Assembly (NCBI GenBank): GCA_013399115.1
Contig: VXAA01006076.1
Location: forward strand, 936,339 to 1,000,338
Direction of reading: 5' to 3'
DNA length: 64,000 nt
Source: Anseranas semipalmata
Taxonomy: Eukaryota > Chordata > Aves > Anseriformes > Anseranatidae
Shown here piece after piece: positions 24,087-37,005 of this stretch. Numbering within the stretch: the first letter of the stretch is position 1; each line of letters begins with the position of its first letter. The position numbers and the translations under genes were made by a program. The notes under the pieces are model-generated. The model did not search any database, was not told where the DNA came from, and saw only the letters and a list, made by a program, of their open reading frames with translations.

Positions 24087-24315
24087 TTAAAAATACCCCT
24101 GTACTTTAATCACGAAAAACCAGTCCCCGCCCCAATTCTACTAAAAACATGATTGTCCATAGCTGGAGGCTTATTGAATGACCTCACCCCATCACCATTA
24201 AGTTACTCAAATGTCCAATTAAACAGCAGGCAGCTCAACCTTTAGGTAACACAACTACAAAAATTGGATCGTGCTCTCTTCTCTCTCCCTCCTCCTCCTC
24301 CTCAAGACAGCTCTG

Positions 24316-25128
24316 TTACTTTTTTCTAAGCACCAGCGCTACTCCGACTGCCACAGCTAATATAGCCACTGCAGCAGCCCCACCGTACAGCAATATAGAT
24401 TTCCCTTCCGGCAATAAGATAGCCTTCTCCTCTGCAGCGGAGGATTTGTCTTCTATTTCTTCCAAACGGCCCTCTTTCCCCACTTTTTTTTCCCCTGGAA
24501 GCAGTATTTTCTCAGGTTCTGGTGCAGCCTTTTCTTCTGATGGGGCTAACTTTGGGACAGGTTTACTTAATATGGGGATTTCAGGTTCAACAAGCTCTTC
24601 AGCCACTTTTCCCTTTTCCTCCTGTTTTGTACGCAGAAGTGCAGAGGGATGTGCTTTTTCAACAGCAACAGCTTCAGCTTGAGGTTTTACTTCCTGTAAA
24701 GAAGCAGGGGTTTCTGGAAATGCTGCCTGCATAGTCTCTGCAGCAACTGCTGACACCACCGCTTCCTCAATCCCCTCCGGTATCTCCTCCTTCTCCACGT
24801 GAACAATATCTGAGTTGGAAGAGTTGTTCTCGCTCCTTTCTTCACCCCCTCCGTTGCTATCCAGGCTTTTGACTTCTTCAGGATCCATGGCCACTTGCTG
24901 CCAGGACTCGGGTCCCAGGGAGACGGGCAGGCTCTCCGTGTGCCAGCTCTGACTTGCCGACAGGGAGACGGGCAGGCTCTCCGACTGCCACGATGTGGTC
25001 ACCGTGGGGGACTCTGGGGGGCTCACCTGTCCCGAGTTGTCACTGGTCAGGATGTAGATGTCATTACTGTCCTCTGCGATGAGGCCGGGGTACTCTTCCT
25101 CTTCGGATTCCAAACTGAAGACCGTCCC
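24316..25128 (-). CDS. BCL2L13: BCL2L13 terminal exon: residues 201-470
   Basis: The acceptor is CATTTGTAG|GGGACG, phase 0, and the stop is TAA at 24318-24316. It completes BH2 (W|GTVFSL) and then encodes the long acidic linker: SEEEEYPG at 208-215; two similar segments SWQSESLPVSL (246-256) and SWHTESLPVSL (261-271), the family-specific repeats; and SWQQVAMDPEE with the LC3-interacting core W276-Q-Q-V279. A variable Glu/Pro/Ala-rich stretch follows, shorter and different from mammals. The C-terminus GKSILLYGGAAAVAILAV...LRKK (about 442-470) is one membrane helix with a basic tail, the tail anchor for the outer mitochondrial membrane. The first ATG-like start often assigned at Leu206 is a TTG inside the exon, not a real start. 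Confidence 0.97.
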   Translation of the reverse strand, partial: GTVFSLESEEEEYPGLIAEDSNDIYILTSDNSGQVSPPESPTVTTSWQSESLPVSLSASQSWHTESLPVSLGPESWQQVAMDPEEVKSLDSNGGGEERSENNSSNSDIVHVEKEEIPEGIEEAVVSAVAAETMQAAFPETPASLQEVKPQAEAVAVEKAHPSALLRTKQEEKGKVAEELVEPEIPILSKPVPKLAPSEEKAAPEPEKILLPGEKKVGKEGRLEEIEDKSSAAEEKAILLPEGKSILLYGGAAAVAILAVAVGVALVLRKK

Positions 25129-28100
25129 CTACAAATGAAAGGAGGACACAACACATGAGCAATGGCTTCAGCATTACGTGCCCTGTACGGGAAGGAGGAG
25201 GACACCTGGAAATTCAGTAAGGCTGGCAGAAAGATGAGAGGGCCTCTGCAGGAGCAAGATTTGTCGGACCTACATTTTGGAAGAGATTACAAAACCCAGC
25301 TGGTCCAACTGGGACTTGCAGAGAATGGAACCTCTTTTAAGAGCTTTGCTGTGAGCTCCTCCTCGCCCTGAAGTTACCTCATCACTGAGTACATCACCAA
25401 AACATACCATTTGGGCATTATTAGTCAGAGAAGAAGAAACCAAAGTCCAACAGGCACGTGAGCACAGCTGAATACCACCCTCCTCTCCATTTTGTGCACA
25501 TGCTCTGTAGTGCTTCTCCATCTTCATCCAACAGCGTTTCTGTATGTCAGTTTTATTGCATTTCCTGTGCTACCTGAAGCCTGTATTCCTACTTTGTACC
25601 AACACGCTGCAATCTACACTAATTCTAGTAATTTACTAAGAACTAATTTTGCTGTTCTTAAAATGAGTCTACTTTCAAGTCTGATGTTACAACTCTGGCC
25701 ACACAACTTAAGCTAAACCAGATGAATGAGCACAGGCATCCAACTATGCAGATGGGGTTTCTTTGATTTTATTCAGCTGGGCAAAATCTGTAGACACCCT
25801 AAGGAGTTGACACTGGGCTCCAGTTAGAGAAACTGCAAGTGTAAAATACTGATTCCCTCCTTATAGAAGGAACAGCATTGTTGATCCTAGTCATGCATGG
25901 ACTGCTGAGCTCATACCACAGAAGGGACTTGCCTTGGGGGGAAAACTACAAGTGGAAAAAAAAATATGGGCAGAAGAAGAACCTAAGACGAGCATGAGAC
26001 CAAGAACATAAAAACAACAGCTAGGGGCCATGAGGAACCCCAAAGTTTGCTATGCCATATAGTGAATGTCTGTGAAACTAGAAGTAAAGGTTAGATTATT
26101 CCCTTGTTCCTAACAAAAACGATTTGAACGTTCTACCAATTACTGCAATACTGGGAGCCCTTCCAGTGCAAATTCCTTTTTCAACTATCAAGCTTTCCTG
26201 TACAGTCCCATCATAACATGAAGCATTGGAAAAAAAAATCCATTCTTTTTCTTTCTCCCTGCTCCATTCCGACATCAATAGTTCTCCTAAAGCACTCCAT
26301 GCAGTTGTCCCCCTCTTTTTTAAACCCTTCCTGACACCTATGAATTTCGGCTTCGTTTCTACTCCAGTCTCCTACCACTGGCCTTCCCATTCCAGGATAC
26401 CTCCTTGGTTCTCCCACAACTTTTTTGTGGATCCAAGTGGTGATCTGTATGAGGAACTGATCCAAATTAAAAATAAACATACTGTTTATTTTGGTGAGTT
26501 GTTTTTGACGCTGATCAGCTTCCAGTTAGGTCTGCTGAGATACCCCAGTGCACTAGTGTGACTGAGGGCAGAGGAAGGCCGGCAGCTGCTCTTGCTTGCA
26601 CTGATGCCAAAAAATGCTGCATCTATCCCAGTGCCCTGCTTCCAGAGTAGAAGGAAAATGCATTTTGGCTTTGGTAACTCCCAGTTACCACCTCATTCCT
26701 CATATGCTAGGAATGCAGTGCCTACAGGTGCACGGTTTCTCCCTTTGGGTAGGCATACCAGCAGGGCTGACAATGAGTAGGCCACAAGCGCAGTGCTCTT
26801 CTCTCAGAAGTGCGAGGGGCCCGGGCTCTGCACAGACAGGGGTGTACCTTCCACAGAGCTACCAGACCCGCTGCAGTTCCTCACCTCCCTAGAAGGGGGA
26901 AGGATCTCCACACCAACAAAGCAAAACAAAACAGAGGGTGCAGGCACAAGAGAGAAAGTACGAACACTGTTCGTCACTTGCACTAACTGAAGTAAGAGCA
27001 AATGAAGCAGGAGGGACCTCTGGCAAAAGCACTGAACTGGGACTTGTGGAGCTTATGGGCAGTAGCACTTTACTCTTTCACGGCGTAGATTATCTCCATA
27101 TCAATAAACTTTGTGAAAAGGGGTCAGCATAACTTGAATTGAGCATGGGAGTGAGGTTTCTCTATTCGTTCCCCCCAAACACCCTGCCATTTTGTAAAAC
27201 TAGATGGACTCATTCCCGGACACTTTAGTAGAACAGTGCTACCCTGTTCCCAGCCTATGCTGGGAACATAAAGATTTCATAACACAGTTTGGCAGGGGCA
27301 GGATCGATCTGAATCTCATCTCCTCAGCCCACTGAGCTTTGGAAGATATTTGTGCACTAGAAGAAGAATCTTGCAGAACACTTTGAAAGGAACTTTTCTT
27401 CATAAATTCCCTTAAATTGCTTGGATATGGATACTGAACATGCTTGGAAACTCTAAAAAGAAATGATACACAGAATTCCTCAGGGGGAAGGTTAAAAGCG
27501 ATGAAGTCATTCGATATGCACTTAAAAGATCACCACAAAGTCTTGATTCTGAAGGATGTAGAAATTAATAAAGCATTACATTTATTAAAGTGGTCAGACA
27601 CCACACGTACGCCAACAAATCCAGAGCAAGTTCTGTTTTCTCAGCAGTGACTGAGAATTCAAGACTGCGGTACCCTCTTGAAAGTCGTGCTTCACTGAAA
27701 AAAATTTTTTTTTTTCAAATGCACCACACACCATTAAGCCAAAATGGAGCTCTGTGACCTAGGAAGAAGCAACCAGCATTGTAAAGTAAGGGCAGTGAAA
27801 GAGAAGACCCAAGAAGCGTAAGTAAATGCGGAAGCTACCGGATCCCAGAGACCGAACACTGCAGGAGAGAGCTGCTCCGCAGCACGCAAGGACAGAACCC
27901 CGCACAGCACCATCCTGGCCTGGCCCACCAGATGCTCAAGAGCAGCGGCAAGTCGGTCACTGTGGTTGGCTTCCGCCGCCCTGTGCTGAGTATGGGAAGG
28001 CAGCCCGCTGCTCAGACACTCTGAGATCGTACATTTGCTCTTCTGATTATCCGGATTTTCTCTGGATGCTGATTAAGAAATATTCTCACCGTAATACAAG

Positions 28101-31100
28101 CTACTAACAAACACCTATGACCATAACCAATTTTTTTTTTTTATTTCCACAGGTGATACAGACTCAGAACCACCACAATTAAACAACAAAATAACTGAGA
28201 GAAAAACCTGCAACCTCACGAACCTCTGCTACCATCCCTCCTCTCTGCTCAGCACTACCGTTCAGCGTATCAATGTATTTCCTGTCCACAGCACATCACA
28301 ACAAAACAGACCGCATTTGTCATCTGATGCTGCCAAAAGAATGGGGAAGAAACCCCACGCAACTGGTAGCAGCTCTTCTCTTAACGTACTGCTGGAAGTG
28401 CACAGATGCTATTGTGACTGGTTAAATACGAAGCACATAGAAATATTCTGAAACCACACTCTCCTAGAGAATTATGAGCTGAGTGGTTGTAACAAACTTC
28501 TCAACAATAAACTAAAAAAAGCACTAACTAGGTCCGTATTCGGAGGGCCAAGTTCCCCTGATGTCTCTCTGTCTGGATGATGGCGGAAAGTCAAGTGCCT
28601 CTGAGCAGTGACTCAGCAGCCCACAGCAGCGAGCAGGGAGCCACCTATAGTCTGTAGGAACTACGAGGTACAGAGACTGCGGTGAAATATAAGCCATCCT
28701 AATATTCCTCAGTGTGTATTCCTCTAACCCCTGCTTCTGCCCTGTTCCTGATCCACCACTCTCAACTCTTCCCTTTCCTCTCACGAGGAAAATCAGAATT
28801 GTTCTTTGGGGGATACCCACAGATGGTTTGACAATGAAAAATGAAATGACAAATGAAAAAGCAACTGTTTTGCAGTACCACCACAGCTACTACGTGAACT
28901 GGTAGCTTCCCAGGCCCAGCAAAATATCTTAGCTCAGCATGATACAATGCCAGATCCTCATCAGGTTAACAAACAGATGGGGAGGCAACATTGACATGTA
29001 AGGATCAGGCATTAGGTATACTAGTTATTCCCACATGTCGAGGCAGTTTTTAAATGCAAAGTGGTTTGCTAGAGCACTTGCACTGGAGAGATACTTCTCA
29101 CAAAATACAGGTGGGATCTGGGCATGTGTTGAGGGTAACCTGACAAAATGTTTTAGAGAGGGTAAGGGAATGAAGGGACAGCATATGGGGAATATGGGCA
29201 ATCTTCAACATTTCAAAGAGTTCATTAATGCATGTACAAACCCTACACACCCATCCTACCTTCAGCAGAATGGAGGGCCTAAGAGGCTCAAGCATTTTTG
29301 TTCCTTTCCCACACTGTACAGACTGAACTGACCTCAAAAGAGTTATCAGTCACCATCTCCCCTATAAACCAGAGCCTTATAATGCCCAGGTGAGTCTTTC
29401 TGTAGCAAGTCTTCACAGAATTTAACTTCCATGTCAGTGCCTCAGGGACAGAATTCCCCAATCTTGAAGAAACAGATCGCCCAAGGTTAAAAACCAGAGG
29501 AAAGCTAACATACAGAGTGTCAATGCATAATTTTGCTACTTTTTTCATTAAAAGCTTATAAAGTTTTAATTGAAAAGCCAAACAGTAATAGGCATTATTT
29601 AAGATAGATGATTAACATTTCTTGAGCTGAATTAAGAGTTAATTCAGAAAATCAAGACGATAAAGCTATGATTTCCTGCTGATTTGGCTGACGTTTGAAT
29701 TTTTTTGTGTTTTGTTTTTCTTTTAAAGCAGCTGCAATAAAAACTGAATGATGTTTAGGACAGTTCTCTTGATTCATCTACAGATGTGACCCAGAAGCAA
29801 AGCTTCCACAGACAGATTACTTCAGGACAGGATGGAACATTTGGAAGGATCTTTAATAACCTGAGGTCTTATATAAGCTGTACTCTTTAGATTTAATAGT
29901 AAATAAGGAATGTATGTGTTTCTTTATCTGCTTTATTTATTGTAAATGGATAGCCTACGCTGTAGACCAGAAAAAGCAGAGTTCTGCTTTTTCAAATTTG
30001 GGGTGGGACACTCGCAAACTTGGAGTGCTTTGCCTCATCCAGCATTCTTACAGAACCACATCGTGCTGCCCACAGCAGCAAGAGCAAGTCCTTCACTGCA
30101 CCACACTGCCGCTCCTGCTTCCGACCGCTGCCGCTTGAGGGAAGAGTTGGCACAAGTCATGATAAAGGGAAGGAGAACTGTATAGTTCGCTTGTTAGCCA
30201 GAACACAAGAAGGATGGTCCACCGCACATGTGGAAGTCTTGAGGAGGAGACCAACTTAATTCTGTCGAGGTGGCATCTGCAGATATAAAATTGAGCTCCA
30301 GAAGCCAATCACTGTCTTCAACCTACGGGGTTTGACTTGTAGAAATTTTCCACAAGACTTCTACAAGTGCCAGAAAGCACATTTAATAAACATGCTGGCC
30401 TATTCCTCAGGATGGGCCATGGCCATTACGCTACAGGCTAGGACACACTAGACAACTGTAAACCAGTAACAAAACAATGATCTGAAAGCTCCTTCTATAG
30501 GCAGAACCTATCAGTTTGGATTCAGCTGTAGCCCTGCTAGCATCAGTAATCTGAACTTTGCTGAAAATCAATCTCAGCAGTGGATTCAGAACACTACCTA
30601 CCTTTAACATATAGTCAGCAACTGCTACTTAAAAACACCTGTCAAGTTTCAATTATGATTTAAAGACAATAAACATAAAAAGTAAAAAATTCAAGATTTG
30701 GAAACTGATGCTCATGATGACTATACTATTTTTGAAAGTTTTCTAGTAGGTCTGTTATTAATTTCAGAAAGGCAAGCTGACTAACTACAGTAGTTATTTT
30801 TGCTATAAAACAGAAAGTTTAACTACACATAAGGAAAAAAAAACCAAACATTCTATTTACCAAAATAATAATTTCAGTCAGATTTATGTGAAGCTGCTTC
30901 TGGTGGAAATAGGTATTGAAATTAAAATTCTGAATGTCTCAAAATAAAGTATCTTTTTTTCCTACAAACACAGTGTTATATCTCTAACAAAAATGTTGTT
31001 AGATTATGAATTGAAAAAGAGATGCCCATTAAGGTGTCTAACAGAGTACTTACTGCCCCGTAAGCCCAGAAGCCCGGATGCATCTAAAACGACTGTTTCT

Positions 31101-31834
31101 AATTGCTGTGGAAACTGTGTGTAGAAATTACTAAGTGTGAGGAGACTGAATGTTTAAGAACTAGAAACCAAAACAAAAATCCCCTAGATTATCACTGATT
31201 TACCAGTATCACACCAGTTCCTTTGCATCGTCTCCACATAACTTTAAATGCAGGGATTTTACTTGTGTTTACAGAGCATCTCTGCAGTTAGCTTGCTGCA
31301 TTGAGCTCCTCAGAAGTCAAGCTAGTGAATGAGGAAGTGCATCTCCCTGCTTCCCACTGAACACTTCCTCCATTTCTCCTAAAGCATCCAGAACAACCTG
31401 TTATAGGATGCCAAATTAACTCCAGGACTAAGTTTTAGCTAGATGTTAAGGTTTGCTCTAAAAACAGATGAAGTTATAATAAAAGTCTTCCAAAACAGAA
31501 GGTGGGTTTCTTTGTTTTGTTTTGTTTGTTTTGCTTTAAGTGTTCTGAAAAGCTTGACTGGTCTCTGGTTTGGTTCTTACAGAAGTTTAAGCAGGCAGGT
31601 AACAAGGAATGGTTTGGATAGGCAACTCATTCAAAATTAATCTCCGAAAACACAGAAAAGCCCCCAGAAAAGCTATACAGCCAAGCGAGCCAGCCATACA
31701 CCTTGATCTTGATTTTGTCTAGAAAAGGCGAAACTTCTGCATACAGGTCAGAGAGGAGTGCCACCTTGAGGGAAAAAGAAAATTATGCTGCCTGAATTTT
31801 TCTTCCCTTGCAACTAAAAGAATAAACAGACCCA

Positions 31835-32542
31835 CATAAAGTGGATTGAGAGCAGCTCTGAGGAGAAGGACCTGGGGGTGTTGGTGGATGAGAAGCTTGA
31901 CATGAGCAGCAGTGTGCGCTTGCAGCCCAGAAACCAACCGCATCCTGGGCTGCCTCAGAAGCAGCGTGGCCAGCAGGGCGAGGGAGGTGATTCTGCCCCT
32001 CTGCTCTGCTCTCGTGAGACCCCACCTGGAGCCCCACGTTCAGCTCTGGGGCCCCTAGCACAAGAAGGACGTGGACCTGTTAGAGTGGGTCCAGAGGGGG
32101 GCCACGAGGATGCTCAGAGGGCTGGAGCACCTCTGCTAGGAAGAGAAGCTGAGGGAGTTGGGGTTGTTCAGCCTGGAGAAGAGAAGGCTCCGGGAAGACC
32201 TTATAGCGGCCTTCCAGTACCTAAAGGGGGCTACAGGAAAGCTGGGGAGGGACTCTTTGTCAGGGTGTGTGGTGATAGGACAAGGGGTAATGGCTTTAAA
32301 CTAAAAGAGGGGAGATTTAGATTAGACATTAGGAAGAAATTCTTTACTCTGAGGATGGTGAGGCACTGGAACAGGCTGCCCAGAGAAGCTGTGGCTGCCC
32401 CATCCCTTGAGGTGTTCAAGGCCAGGCTGGATGGGGCTTGGAGCAACCTGGTCTGGTGGGAGGGGTCCCTGCCCATGGCAGGGGGGTGGAACTGGATGAT
32501 CTTTAAGGTCCCTTCCAACCCAAACCATTCTGTGATTCTATG
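31835..32542 (+). mobile_element. CR1 LINE fragment, 3' end, + strand
   Basis: About 700 bases covering the end of the CR1 reverse-transcriptase frame and the 3' UTR. Recognised by the CR1 C-terminal phrase [13 protein letters not shown], by [13 protein letters not shown] further on, and by the terminal CCATTCTGTGATTCTATG. The original frame is broken by shifts, so the 273-codon read-through at 31878-32699 is not a protein. The 5' end is missing, as is usual for CR1. It is antisense to BCL2L13. Confidence 0.92.
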
Positions 32543-34710
32543 TAAATCCCCAAGAAAACACCTTGAAGTTCAGGAGAAAACGCTGATAGAAAGTGGAACG
32601 TTCCAGAAGAGCAGTATTTACTATGATAAAAAATTCAAAACACTCAACACAGCTAGGAAGTTTCTTAGGCTAGAGTACTCACTTTACCTTGTAACATAAT
32701 CTATCAAAGAGAAATGAGGCTCAGTCATTTCTTTACTCACACAAACAGTGTCACAGCAACAACGTAAGTACTAGGAACCCATTAAATGCATTTGCGCTTA
32801 AAATCTAGTGTCTGAGAAGCAGGAGGCAATGAGTTATGAACTGCCCTGCATCCAGGAATCCCAAGAGATCTCCCTCTGAGGAAGTAAGCAAATTTCCCGC
32901 AGGAACAAATTTCCCCAGAGCTGGGGGCACACTTGTCATATGATTTCTAGCTGTAATGGAGGTGTAGCCGTACCCCGGTGAACTGGTGAAGTGCCATCCG
33001 TGCCGAGGGCTGAGCAGGAAAGGCTGTGCCCGCAGAGCGCTGTCAGGGTCGGGGCAGCTTCATCCCCACCCCAGCCAACGACTCAAGCCACAGACTGCAT
33101 CCAGCCTCTGCTCTGCATGCAGCCCAGCTATGCTACGCCTCTTCGGACACTTCTGAACTGAGACTTAACAGAACTACCGTGCTAGGCCTTCAGAGAAATG
33201 GATTATTATAAAGGGCAGCTCACAACATCCAGATCTAAAATAGTTCCAAAATAATAATACAAAAAGCCCCCAGACGTTCACCATAGCACTCATCTTTAAG
33301 AAACTCAAAATAAGCCAAGAAAAACAGAGCAGAATCCACAAAAGGACTGTATCTGACTTAAAACTTTCTATTAAAAGAAAAGAACGGAAAAAAAAAAACT
33401 GTTCATCTGAACCAAATCAAATCACACTGATATTACAGCCATTGCTCCCATCCCCCTCAAGGACTGTTTTGACTAGAACACCCTGCAGAAATGATCCTAC
33501 TAATTCCCCTGTCCTCCAGCATAACCTCTACTACCTGCAGGGTGTCAATTCCAAAGCAACACCTGATAAGGTTTTAGTCTGAGCAGTGTAAATTGAAGTA
33601 AATTTAGTAGTTAAGAGACCATTTCTTCAGACAGACTGATTTGAAGTTGTTGAAAGGACAAAATGAAAGGAGATCCAGTTGCTCAGTCATTCACCATTTA
33701 AGTTCTTTCTCCTTCAGCCACAGTGCCTAAAAAAATCTATTACTGTACTAAAGAAGTTACATACAACTAAAAGCGGATATTTCATTGCCATTTTCCATGA
33801 TACAAATACAAAATATAATTATTTTGAAAGGAAAGCTCCTTTATAGAACTTCTTTAATTAGGTTCCCCTTTCTTGTATCTCTACCGTATTAAACTTACTT
33901 ATCTTTCCTCCAGTGTAGCAAGTCTGTCTATTTTTGCATTGTCATTCTCAAGGCAGACACCTGGGCTGCTGCTGCAGATTTCAATCTCCAGTTGCGCAAA
34001 CTGACCGCCTTGCTCCCCAGGATGACAAGTGCCTCTTCCCCCTTTTTCTCCAGATTGTTAACAGACTCTAGCGCGTACATTAATCAATCACCAGCAGCAA
34101 AGAAAATTTCAAAAACTGCAGAAAAGCCCAAACCAAAACACTGGAGACAAAGAACAGCCCTTCTAAAGCTGAGATAAGAAACTGTAAACACTATGAATAT
34201 TTCAAGGAAATTTACTACTTTAACGTCTTCAACACAGGCAAATGACTAGTTAAATTCAAATCCAGTTCTGAACATCATGAGACATGAACCCTGGGAAGGC
34301 AGAGACAATTTCAGCTACGGGTCACAAATACAAACATCAGCCCTTACTGAGAGAAGAAAGGTTACCGAGTCCTGATAAACACCAAGTGCATGCATTTATT
34401 TCACCCCTTTCAGCAAACTGAAAAGCAGATGGGCTTGTAACATGAAAGTAAATCTGAGAAAAAAAGAAAAAACCACCTAGCTTCCAAGTAATCTTATACT
34501 TTTTCCTTTTTATAGACATCCCTAGACAGACAAAATCTAACCACTGAAATTAGAATGTGCAGAGCTTAAGAAGAAAAAATTACCCGGGAGGAGGGATGGG
34601 AAAGGAAGAGGAAAAAAATCCTTACCAACTGACTGGCCTTACTGTGCACTTTTCCAGGAGACCAAGAATTGCTTCTGATGCAGCAGCATTCAGCCCTGGA
34701 GAAGTCAGGC

Positions 34711-34777
34711 AGAGGGAAAAGGGAGGGGAGGCAAGAGGAGGGAAAGGGAGGAGATAGGAAGAGAGGGGAGGGGAGAG
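34711..34777 (+). repeat. Polypurine tract
   Basis: 67 bases of G and A with only two pyrimidines (34732, 34755), GGGAGGGGAG-type, in a BCL2L13 intron. Confidence 0.85.
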
Positions 34778-36952
34778 CATGTACACTGCACGTCAGTTTG
34801 TTGAGCCCTAACATTGCCTTCGGGAAGAAGACTGAAATTACTGCCAAATCAGGCTGGGAATTGGTTTGTGATGGTTCAAAATGATAAGGAAACAAATTCC
34901 TAGCACGACTATTTGGGTTCAAAACAGAAACGGGAGGAAGAAACGTGTATCTTCACATGTAGCTATTCAGAACATTTGAAATGCCAAACATGCTTTTTGC
35001 TCCAAAGAGAAATCATACGAAAATTTAAAGTCCAGCAGAGTAAATGTAAGAGCTGCAGCAAAACCTGTCACCGCAATTAGTGAAAGAGGGAGACCGTCCA
35101 GAAGAAAGCAGGATTACCTTGCTTTCCTACAGTCTTCCAGACTCAACTTGCAGCTACCTGCAAATCAATGAGACTGTAAACTAGATGGAGTGGTCGTTTC
35201 AATTCTTCATTCATAGCCATTTACGTGACAGCTGCATCCAAACACAATATGCAATGCACTGCAGACAGACATCCCTCTTTGGAAGACTTTTACCCTAAAG
35301 CAGTACAGCAGACTGAGGGGAAGGGGATCAACATATGCATTTTGATAGTACCAAAATATGATATTGCACTTTAACATATGCAAATATGACAGCCATTCTC
35401 CTACCAACCAACCATTACAACCCAGTCCCACTCCACCATTAAAAGCTAACTGAATTAAAATGTCAGTGCCTGAAGGGAGAATGGAGGGGAACACTCACTG
35501 TTAAACTCATCGCCACAGCTATACGGGACAGAGATAAAAAAATCCCAAAGATACTTCGCACCTTAGAGGCTCTACCTTTAGTACCCCAAATTTCCCATTC
35601 CTTACACACCGATTTCCTGAAATCCATTGCCTAACTATCCAATTTCTCAACCTTTATTCCCTTGAGCTAGCAATTTTGCTTCTAATAACCGTTGTCCACT
35701 GTTCTCTATCAGATGCTCTCCTGGACCTACAAGCCTCCCCAGCCCACAGAAGAGCGTCAAACCTTGTACGCAGGCAGAATCTCAGGAGCTCTTCAAGCTG
35801 TACAGCAGCAGCACAGTGTTACGCAGCAAATGGTCCCACTGCATGATGCAACTCCATAATATTTCGACTCCACAGAACAGCCGTTTGGAAAGAGGAAGGG
35901 CTCATCTAGCCCCTGCTCTTCCTCCTGACTCCTTCTCTTCTGGCAAAGGTAGGCTTCAATCCAAAAATTGAGGAGGATCCCAAATTATATGGTGACAAGG
36001 GAAGAGACAGAGCCTGATAGACTACAGATTTTTTTAGGTCTACCACTGAAAAACAGGCTCCTGTAAAGCTCTCCTCTGCTCCTGATCCACAAAACACTAG
36101 ATATGCTGTCCTAGTACCTTTTCAGTCTGAAGTAAAAAACTCTTGCCAGCTGTAGGAAAGACCTATCTTCACAGCACTCTGGAATAACACAAAAACCCAA
36201 CCTCTTACTGTCCTAACAGTGTAATTCACTGGAGACTCCCAGGTTTGTAGATTGCCCTTACGGCTCTAGCAAAGCATTACTGACAACTTGATCTGGCACA
36301 CAACACTCCTGTGGCAGATGCTTATCTTAAAAAATGCAGAACATTTGCGAAATGGCTAACAGCATGCCATGTAGCCGTCCGAGCCCTTCTCAAAAACATG
36401 AATATCTTCCACTCCCTGCTCTCAGCACTGCCATCCCCAGAATACCATTCCACAGACTAGGAACAAACCGGGAAGCATGTCACTCAGTAAAAACGAACAT
36501 TTTCCTTGCAGGAAACAAAAGACAGTAAAACCATATATTCCCTTTCTCCCAGTAAAACCACAAGCAAAGTGGGTCCCCAACCCCATCCCCACAGCAACTC
36601 ACAAAGGGTTAGCACGGCTACATTAACTCAGTTGGAAAGGATTTTCGTCACCTTGTCTCTTTCCTCGCCTCTTCGGCTGTTTCAAAAATAGCTCTGGCTT
36701 GTTTGCTGTACCGCTTATGTCAGTCCGATTTTATGCCCGAGTGGATGCATACAGACAAGTTCGTAGCCCATTAAGCACCGACTACCCAGATCTGTACATA
36801 CATGCATAGTCACACAAACACAAAGCACATCCCCTCCCACGGAGGCCATGCTGGGAAGCTGCTTGTTTTCAGAGGCTTTGCACTGTATTAAGTATGTTTA
36901 TAGCAGGCCTCAAATAGGAGTTAGGAAACAGACCACAGCCTTGTCTGAGGTA

Positions 36953-37005
36953 AAAAAACAAAACAAACAAACAAAAAAACATAAAACAAACAAAAAAAAA
37001 CCACA
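36953..37005 (+). repeat. A-rich AAAC-type simple repeat
   Basis: A low-complexity run of AAAC/AAACA units on the + strand, poly-T/G on the transcribed strand of BCL2L13. No attached transposon was recognised. Confidence 0.8.

Larger units (their letters stand above)
18186..24315 (-). other. BCL2L13: Probable BCL2L13 3' UTR
   Basis: The terminal exon has no splice signal of note after the stop codon, and the AATAAA cluster near 18200-18430 is the natural end. About 6 kb would be untranslated. It holds A or T runs at about 18970, 19870, 22373 and 22420 and an AAC repeat near 21606-21620, and no convincing coding sequence. A large 3' UTR is plausible for this gene, but the length is inferred. 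Confidence 0.45.

Noticed and set aside
31878..32699. 273-codon open frame on the + strand
   Set aside because: It is a read-through of a CR1 3' fragment that switches out of the original reverse-transcriptase frame; only parts match CR1 protein and the end is unrelated intron.
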